A program made the position numbers and the translations under genes. A stretch of DNA of 64,000 nt from Microbacterium binotii (lineage in GTDB: Bacteria; Actinomycetota; Actinomycetes; Actinomycetales; Microbacteriaceae). The stretch's first letter is position 1, and each line of letters opens with the position of its first letter. The notes beneath the pieces are model-generated. The model searched no databases. It worked only from the letters and a program-made list of their open reading frames with translations, and was not told where the DNA came from. Shown here one piece after another: positions 59,503 through 64,000 of the stretch. The DNA lies in contig NZ_CP090347.1 in assembly GCF_021398715.1 (NCBI RefSeq), positions 806,001 through 870,000 on the forward strand, written 5' to 3'.

Positions 59503-60054
59503 ATGGATCCGCGGGTGCGTCGCACGCAGGAGCGCCTGCGCGCTGCGGCGTTCGAGCTGGCGTCCACCATGCGGTTGTCGCAGATCAGCGTGACCGACCT
59601 CTGTCGCGCCGCCGGGGTCACCCGGGACACGTTCTATCGGCATGCGGCGGGCGTCGCGGAGCTGACGGCCGATGCGCTCGCGGCGGAGCTGCAGGAGGTG
59701 ACGGCCGCCCTCGGTGCGGATGCGGCGATCGGCGACGGCGAACGGATGCTGCTGGAGCACGTTCGCACGCGGGCCGCTGTGTACCGCTCGGCGATGGAGC
59801 CGCTGCTGGCGGCGCCGGTGCGTGCGGGGCTCGAGCGGAGCCTCCGGCAGGGACTGGACCAGTGGGTGCGGCAGCGTCCCGGCATCGTCCCCGCGGCGAT
59901 CGCGGGCGATGCCGCCGCGGTCTCGCTCGCCGTCGCCTATGCCGCGGCCGGAACGGTGGGTGCGATCGAAGAGTGGCTGCGCACGGACATGGCGGATCTC
60001 GATCGTGCGGTCGCGGTGATCCTGGCCGCGTCCGCCGACTGGTGGCAGCTCTGA
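59503..60054 (+). CDS. TetR-family transcriptional regulator
   Basis: The 183-residue protein has a TetR HTH (RAAAFELASTMRLSQISVTDLCRAAGVTRDTFYRHAAG, about 12-49) and an all-helical ligand domain that shows no clear subfamily. ATG 59503 lies 6 nt after TAGCAT. A 24-bp near-perfect palindrome lies 12 bp after its stop, in front of the next SDR gene, so that gene is the probable target. Confidence 0.88.
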   Translation: MDPRVRRTQERLRAAAFELASTMRLSQISVTDLCRAAGVTRDTFYRHAAGVAELTADALAAELQEVTAALGADAAIGDGERMLLEHVRTRAAVYRSAMEPLLAAPVRAGLERSLRQGLDQWVRQRPGIVPAAIAGDAAAVSLAVAYAAAGTVGAIEEWLRTDMADLDRAVAVILAASADWWQL

Positions 60055-60066
60055 CCGACCGGCGAA

Positions 60067-60090
60067 TCTATAAGACATATGTCAGATAGA
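60067..60090. promoter_or_regulatory. Probable TetR operator
   Basis: A 24-bp palindrome: core GACATATGTC (60074-60083) flanked by TCTAT at the left and ATAGA at the right, with only the two base pairs in each gap mismatched. It is just upstream of TAGACT (60096-60101), the likely -10 box of the SDR gene. Confidence 0.65.
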
Positions 60091-60095
60091 TTGCC

Positions 60096-60101
60096 TAGAC
60101 T
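60096..60101 (+). promoter_or_regulatory. Predicted -10 box of the SDR gene
   Basis: TAGACT; the -35 position lies inside the palindrome, fitting repression by TetR. Confidence 0.45.
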
Positions 60102-60145
60102 GCTGTCGAGCAGCGACGCCGCCCGGTCGTCGCGGGAAGGCAGTC

Positions 60146-60922
60146 ATGGCACGTTTCGACGGCAAGGTCGCGATCGTCACCGGAGGCGTCTCCGGAATCG
60201 GCGCGGCGATCACGCGTCGCCTGGTGGATGAGGGCGCTCGGGTCTTCGTCGCGGACATCAACGCCCAGGCGGTCGCCGCCGCCGGCGCCACGTTCGGCGA
60301 CAGCGTGGCGGGACTCGCGACCGACGTCACCGACGAAGGCGGGATGACGGCGCTCTTCGACGGCGCGCGCGAACGCTTCGGACGCATCGACGCGGTCTAC
60401 AACGTCGCCGGCGGATCCCGGCCGGGCCGCATCGTGGACATGGACCTCGCGACGTGGGATTTCAACATCCGCCTCAACCTCTACGGCGCCTTCCTCGGCA
60501 CGAAGCTCGGCGCCGAGCACTTCCTCTCCGAGGGACAGAGCGGCGCGATCGTGAACGTCGCGTCGCTGAACTCGCTCGTCCCGATGCACTTCGGCGCGGG
60601 GTACTCGGCCGCCAAGGCCGGTGTCGTGATGCTCACGAAGAACGCCGCACTGGAGCTCGCCGGCAACGGCATCCGCGTCAACGCGGTCTCGCCGGGGCTC
60701 GTGGCGACTCCGCTCACCGGTGGTCTCATGAGCATGCCCGGTGTTCCGGAGGCGTACATGGCCCGCATCCCGGCCGGGCGTCCCGCCGAGCCTGAGGAGA
60801 TCGCCGGTGTCGCACTGTTCCTCGCGTCGGATGACGCCTCGTACGTCAACGGTGAGAACGTCGTCGTCGACGGCGCCTGGCAGACCAGCGGATACCCCGA
60901 CCTGCGCCCCTTCCTCGGTTGA
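60146..60922 (+). CDS. SDR-family oxidoreductase
   Basis: The 258-residue classical SDR has VTGGVSGIGAAITRRLVDEG (about 10-29), NVAGG, the catalytic GAGYSAAKAG (Tyr and Lys) and a C-terminal NGENVVVDGAW typical of the family. Substrate unknown. ATG 60146 follows GGAAGG. The promoter is overlapped by the TetR palindrome, so expression is probably induced by a TetR ligand. A GC-rich terminator follows. Confidence 0.9.
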   Translation: MARFDGKVAIVTGGVSGIGAAITRRLVDEGARVFVADINAQAVAAAGATFGDSVAGLATDVTDEGGMTALFDGARERFGRIDAVYNVAGGSRPGRIVDMDLATWDFNIRLNLYGAFLGTKLGAEHFLSEGQSGAIVNVASLNSLVPMHFGAGYSAAKAGVVMLTKNAALELAGNGIRVNAVSPGLVATPLTGGLMSMPGVPEAYMARIPAGRPAEPEEIAGVALFLASDDASYVNGENVVVDGAWQTSGYPDLRPFLG

Positions 60923-60927
60923 GCCGC

Positions 60928-60959
60928 TGCGCGGGCGCCCCTCCCGGTGCGCCCGCGCA
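60928..60959 (+). terminator. Terminator of the SDR gene
   Basis: A perfect 11-bp stem (60928-60938 with 60949-60959), 5 nt after the stop. Confidence 0.7.
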
Positions 60960-61053
60960 CCCGTAGGCGAGCAGCAGACCATAAGTCAAGCCTCAGCCGT
61001 TTGACACCGCCCGAGAGCACAGTGGGGGAAACCCCACGGAGCAGGAGGCGACG

Positions 61054-61329
61054 ATGACGCTGCAGATGATGCCTGAGAACCGCACGCCCGCAGCCGGTAC
61101 CGCCGCCGAGGTCACCGTCGAGACCCCGGATGTCCAGGAGCTGCGGTGGGAGCGCATCGCCCCCGAACGCTACCGGGCCCTGCGTGGCGAGGACTGCGTC
61201 GGATTCGTCGACGTGGTCGGTGCCGTGTTCGTCGTCCTCGCGGGATCCCGCTACGACCGCGCGGAGGAGATCGCGCAGACGCTCGACTTCGACCGGGTGA
61301 CGGTGCTTCTCGACGGCTCCTCGCGCTGA
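61054..61329 (+). CDS. Small protein of unknown function
   Basis: The 91 residues start MTLQMMPENRTPAAG, then a compact alpha/beta stretch (WERIAPERYRALRGEDCVGFVDVVGAVFVVLAGSRYDRAEEIAQ). I recognise no family. AGGAGG-like sequence 7 nt before ATG 61054 and GC-rich third positions support coding. A GTGGGG/CCCCAC hairpin with a GAAA loop (61022-61037) sits in the leader. Context gives no partner. Confidence 0.6.
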   Translation: MTLQMMPENRTPAAGTAAEVTVETPDVQELRWERIAPERYRALRGEDCVGFVDVVGAVFVVLAGSRYDRAEEIAQTLDFDRVTVLLDGSSR

Positions 61330-61409
61330 TCGGATCCGGTTCGCCACCGACGCCGCAACCGGTGACCGGATGCGGATATGCCAGATCGCGTATCCGGTGT
61401 CAACCCTCT

Positions 61410-61427
61410 TCGTTCGTGCACGAACGA
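61410..61427. repeat. Perfect 18-bp palindrome
   Basis: TCGTTCGTGCACGAACGA lies in the 274-bp gap before the AraC gene. It could be an operator for that regulator or a cruciform; no promoter is clear. Confidence 0.5.
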
Positions 61428-61603
61428 CCTCGATTCTCGTTACTGTCACGCGGCTGCGTGTGGCGGATACTTCCCGCGTGGATCGGATCGATACCGAGCC
61501 GGCGGGCGGGTGATCACACAGGGTGGGGATGCGCCGTGATCGGCGCGCGAGGAGGGCAGTTGGGCAGGTTGGATTCCACGGTCGTCGTTTTAGGTGACGG
61601 GGC

Positions 61604-62551
61604 GTGAGGGAGGGGACGCCCTCTCGCCGTGGACTGCAGACGGACGACCCGCAACGCGCGCAGGAGTCGGTGAGCGAGCTCTTCAACACCGCGATGGTTC
61701 TGACGGCCGATCCTCCGGCCGGATTCCGCTACCAGATGGCTGCCGTGAGCGACAGCACCCTCATGGCCGCGGCGCTCCGCTTCGGCGGATCGAACCGCAC
61801 GGACGCGGAGGAGTTCCCCCAGTTCATCGTCGCCCACGCGGTCGCGGGCCGTCATCGGTGGTCGGTGGGTCAGGAGAGCGGCGACGGCCGCATCCCGTTC
61901 CTCGTACCGCCGGCGACCGCGTTCTCGGCACGTTTCACCCAGCTGCAGCTGCGGGCGGTCAGCATCGACGCCGACACGTTCCATCGGGTGCTGCGCGGGA
62001 TGCTGGGGGAGGAGCCGCCGCGTCTTCGGACCGACCGGGTCAACGGCAGCGCGCAGCGCCACTCGATCGTCGCCGAGACGCTGCGCTTCATCGAGGCGAC
62101 CCTGCTCGCCGACGAGACGGTGGCCACGTCACCGCTTCTGCGCGCCCAGTTCACGCACCAGCTCGTGGCGGCGATCGCGACCTCCTTCCCGCTACTGGGC
62201 GAGCACTCGCACACGCGCGCGCAGAGCTCGCCGCGCACCGTGCGCCGGGCGATCGCGTTCATGGAGGAGCACGTCGCCGACCCGATCACGATCGGTGACG
62301 TCGCGCTCGCCGCGGGGACGTCGGTGCGCGGTCTGCAGCTCGCGTTCCGGCGCTCGTACGAGATGTCGCCGTCGGCCTTCCTGCGTCGCATCCGGCTCGA
62401 GGGGGCGCACGCCGATCTGATGGCGGCGGATGCGGGTGCCCGCACCGTGCGGGAGATCGCGGCGCGGTGGGGCTTCGCCCATACGGGCCGCTTCGCGCAC
62501 CTCTACGCCGGGGCCTACGGTGAGCCGCCCTCGCACACGCTGCGGCGCTGA
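61604..62551 (+). CDS. AraC-family transcriptional regulator
   Basis: The 315-residue protein has an N-terminal AraC-binding-like sensor domain (about 30-190) and a C-terminal AraC HTH pair (about 215-312; ITIGDVALAAGTSVRGLQLAFRRSYEMSPSAFLRRIRL and VREIAARWGFAHTGRFAHLY). The start is GTG 61604 near an A-poor leader; an internal start is possible. Ligand and targets are unknown. The 18-bp palindrome upstream may be its own site. Confidence 0.87.
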   Translation: MREGTPSRRGLQTDDPQRAQESVSELFNTAMVLTADPPAGFRYQMAAVSDSTLMAAALRFGGSNRTDAEEFPQFIVAHAVAGRHRWSVGQESGDGRIPFLVPPATAFSARFTQLQLRAVSIDADTFHRVLRGMLGEEPPRLRTDRVNGSAQRHSIVAETLRFIEATLLADETVATSPLLRAQFTHQLVAAIATSFPLLGEHSHTRAQSSPRTVRRAIAFMEEHVADPITIGDVALAAGTSVRGLQLAFRRSYEMSPSAFLRRIRLEGAHADLMAADAGARTVREIAARWGFAHTGRFAHLYAGAYGEPPSHTLRR

Positions 62552-62616
62552 GCGCGCGTCGGGGACATTTCGTGCGCGCTCGGAGTGGAGTCCGCGAACC
62601 TGCGAAAGTGCTCGCA

Positions 62617-62622
62617 TACCGT
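62617..62622 (+). promoter_or_regulatory. -10 box TACCGT, leaderless start
   Basis: Seven nt upstream of ATG 62630. Confidence 0.5.
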
Positions 62623-62629
62623 GAACGGC

Positions 62630-62950
62630 ATGGGACAGATCTTTTACGGAGCGGGCGAGACGGCGGTGGAGATCGAGGATCGCGCTCTTGCGCACCTGAA
62701 AGTCGTCATCGCCACGAAGCTGCGCCGTGGCGAGAGCTTCACGGTGTCGCTCACGCATCCGGAGGGCGAGGAGGGTGGACGCAGCACCCTCTGGTTCGCC
62801 CCCTCCATCCCACTGCGCTTCGTGTTCGACGACCCGGAGCCCGCCGAGATCAGCCGCGAGTGGATCGAAGAGCTCGCCCGTTCGGCGCACTCCTCGGGCG
62901 GGATCGTCCTTCTTCCGGAGCGTGCGGAACCCGGCGACGACGCGGGGTGA
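62630..62950 (+). CDS. DUF7882-type small Microbacteriaceae protein
   Basis: The 106-residue protein has a conserved-looking pattern LAHLKVVIATKLRRGESFTVSL then LWFAPSIPLRFVF and IEELARSAHSSGGIVLLPE. I recall this family as common in Microbacteriaceae and often mislabelled ATP-dependent DNA ligase; no ligase motif (KxDG) is present. ATG 62630 is chosen since TACCGT is 7 nt before it and 15 extra upstream codons are not conserved in pattern. Function unknown. Confidence 0.72.
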   Translation: MGQIFYGAGETAVEIEDRALAHLKVVIATKLRRGESFTVSLTHPEGEEGGRSTLWFAPSIPLRFVFDDPEPAEISREWIEELARSAHSSGGIVLLPERAEPGDDAG

Positions 62951-62987
62951 GCGGAGCCTGCGGACGGGCGCCGGCGACCGCCCGTGT

Positions 62988-62993
62988 TAGGAT
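62988..62993 (+). promoter_or_regulatory. Predicted -10 box of tRNA-Ser
   Basis: TAGGAT, 8 nt before the tRNA 5' end. No clear -35 box is seen. Confidence 0.4.
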
Positions 62994-63001
62994 CGCTCCT
63001 T

Positions 63002-63090
63002 GGAAGTGTGTCCGAGCGGCCTAAGGAGCATGGCTGGAATCCATGTAGGCGGGGTAACTCGCCTCGCAGGTTCAAATCCTGTCACTTCCG
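63002..63090 (+). tRNA. tRNA-Ser (anticodon GGA)
   Basis: Acceptor stem GGAAGTG/CACTTCC, anticodon stem CATGG/CCATG with GGA at 63036-63038, a long class II variable arm (GGCGGGG...CTCGCC) and GGTTCAAATCC in the T arm. Discriminator G at 63090, with CCA encoded at 63091-63093. It reads UCC and UCU serine codons. Confidence 0.95.
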
Positions 63091-63095
63091 CCACG

Positions 63096-63133
63096 GAGAA
63101 CCCCGTCCGAACGAGCGTTCGGGCGGGGTTCTC
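63096..63133 (+). terminator. Terminator of tRNA-Ser
   Basis: A 16-bp stem with one G-T pair (63096-63111 with 63118-63133). Confidence 0.75.
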
Positions 63134-63148
63134 GCATGCAGGCCGAGA

Positions 63149-63649
63149 TCAGTCCCGGCGGCGTCGCTCCACCAGGACAGTGTCGCGCCACTGACCAGCC
63201 CACGGTCCATACGACATGAGCGCGATGCGTTCCCTGCGTCCGACGCGACGGAAGCCCGCCCGCTCGTGGAGTGCGAGGCTCGCGCTGTTCTCCACGAAGA
63301 TGCTCGACTGCACCGTCCACATGCCTGCGTCGTCCATCGCATCGAGGAGCGCGCTCAGGAGAGCGCGACCGACGCCGCCGCCGCGAACGTCCGTCGCGAC
63401 ATAGACCGAGTGCTCGACGACGCCCCGGTAGACCTCGCGGTGGGAGACGGCGGATGCGGCGACCCAACCGGTGACAACGCCCTCGGGGTCAACGGCGACG
63501 AGCCGTCCCACCTTCAACTTCCCGTCGTCGAATGCCTCCCACGTCGGCGGTTCTGCGTCGAAACTCGCGTTGCCCGTCGCGAGGCCCGCCCGGTAGATCG
63601 CTTCGACGGCAGGCCAATCCGCAGGCTGCATCGGACGGATGCCGATCAT
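63149..63649 (-). CDS. ArsN/PAT-like GNAT acetyltransferase
   Basis: The 166-residue protein belongs to the phosphinothricin/arsinothricin acetyltransferase group: AGLATGNASFDAEPP near the start, VEHSVYVATDVRGGGVGRALLSALL (acetyl-CoA motif), and IFVENSASLALHERAGFRRVGRRERI, WRDTVLVERR at the end. Location beside arsR makes an ArsN role (acetylating arsinothricin or related amino acids) plausible. ATG 63649 or GTG 63655, which overlaps the arsR stop as GTGA, could be the start; the two genes are coupled. Confidence 0.85.
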   Translation of the reverse strand: MIGIRPMQPADWPAVEAIYRAGLATGNASFDAEPPTWEAFDDGKLKVGRLVAVDPEGVVTGWVAASAVSHREVYRGVVEHSVYVATDVRGGGVGRALLSALLDAMDDAGMWTVQSSIFVENSASLALHERAGFRRVGRRERIALMSYGPWAGQWRDTVLVERRRRD

Positions 63650-63651
63650 GC

Positions 63652-63999
63652 TCACGGACGGAGTGCGTTCGCCGCGCGGTCGAGCGCTTCGGTGACCACG
63701 CGGAAGTATGCCCAGCGTCCGCGCTGCTCGCGCGTAGCGAGTCCGGCGTCCACGAGCAGCTTCATGTGATGCGAAACGGTCGGCTGGGACAATCCCACCG
63801 GCTCCGTGAGGTCGCAGATGCATGCTTCGCCGTCGCGCGATGCTGCGATCAGCGACAGCAGGCGTACCCGTGTGGGGTCGCCCAGGGCCTTGAATGTGCG
63901 GGCGATGGCATCCGCCTCGTCGATCGTCAACGCGTCACTCAGGGTGGGGGAACAGCAGTCACCGGTCTCGGTCGTGAGGAGGGGGAGCAAGCTCGGCAT
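63652..63999 (-). CDS. ArsR/SmtB-family metalloregulator
   Basis: The 115-residue winged-helix repressor has the HTH EPVGLSQPTVSHHMKLLVDAGL (about 54-75). Cysteine pairs are CC at about 14-15 and CICDL at about 47-51, candidates for arsenite/antimonite binding. The ATG at 63999 is one base from the window end, so further upstream sequence is not visible and other ars genes may lie beyond. It forms an operon with the acetyltransferase downstream. Confidence 0.88.
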   Translation of the reverse strand: MPSLLPLLTTETGDCCSPTLSDALTIDEADAIARTFKALGDPTRVRLLSLIAASRDGEACICDLTEPVGLSQPTVSHHMKLLVDAGLATREQRGRWAYFRVVTEALDRAANALRP

Positions 64000-64000
64000 C

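Noticed and set aside
62630-62950. Label ATP-dependent DNA ligase for the 106-residue protein
   Set aside because: No KxDG motif and far too short.
1-64000. Mobile elements, prophage, integron or attachment site at tRNA-Ser
   Set aside because: No transposase, integrase or repeat of the tRNA 3' end was seen; the tRNA is followed directly by a terminator.

Overview
This is a 64 kb stretch of a high-GC actinobacterial chromosome, most likely Microbacterium or a close Microbacteriaceae relative. The evidence is strong G/C third-position bias, frequent GTG starts, ATGA/GTGA gene overlaps, TANNNT -10 boxes placed 6-7 nt before the start codon (leaderless mRNAs), LPXTG/LAXTG wall-sorting tails, and small proteins typical of that family. 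I see no phage, insertion sequence, integrase or CRISPR array. The window reads as ordinary chromosome rich in transport, surface and cofactor genes.

Layout. 1-8.2 kb: two paralogous wall-anchored nucleotidases, the first cut by the window edge and the second a nuclease-nucleotidase fusion, on either side of rplJ-rplL with an L10-leader-type 5' region. 8.2-13.3 kb: a LacI regulator divergent from a sugar ABC importer (lipoprotein plus two permeases, no ATPase) with GGGAGCGCTCCC operators. 13.4-21.5 kb: a CtpE-like P-type ATPase, a small membrane protein, a DUF305/DUF3105 pair, a Bcr/CflA-type MFS pump, a PAP2 phosphatase and an SDR-DUF2867 protein. 21.5-30.4 kb: a molybdenum locus (mog, moaE, moaD, a small DUF6457-like gene, mobA, moaC, moeA, moeB; then an HTH-Mop regulator with modABC). 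moaA lies apart at 37.3 kb, divergent from cydABDC (31.1-37.1 kb). 38.4-42.1 kb: a winged-helix regulator with a four-cysteine tail, a lipid kinase, a Zn-ribbon protein and a CNNM/CorC membrane protein.

42.1-53.7 kb is the most interesting region. Three surface-protein genes (WxL-like, DUF916/WxL-interacting, small anchor-like) resemble the csc clusters of Firmicutes. A LacI regulator, a YtfQRT-YjfF-type furanose importer and a large secreted GH43 enzyme follow in the same direction. Similar LacI-type operators (near TGTTAGCGCTAACA) lie over the promoter of the surface genes and over the importer promoter. The block may form one regulon for binding, cutting and importing an arabinan-like polysaccharide.

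53.7-64 kb: GNAT, an SDR, an SMP-30 lactonase-like protein, a GH15 glucoamylase/trehalase-like enzyme, Dps with a co-oriented SDR, a TetR regulator with a 24-bp palindrome before another SDR, an AraC regulator, a DUF7882-type protein, tRNA-Ser(GGA), and an ArsR/ArsN-like pair at the right edge.
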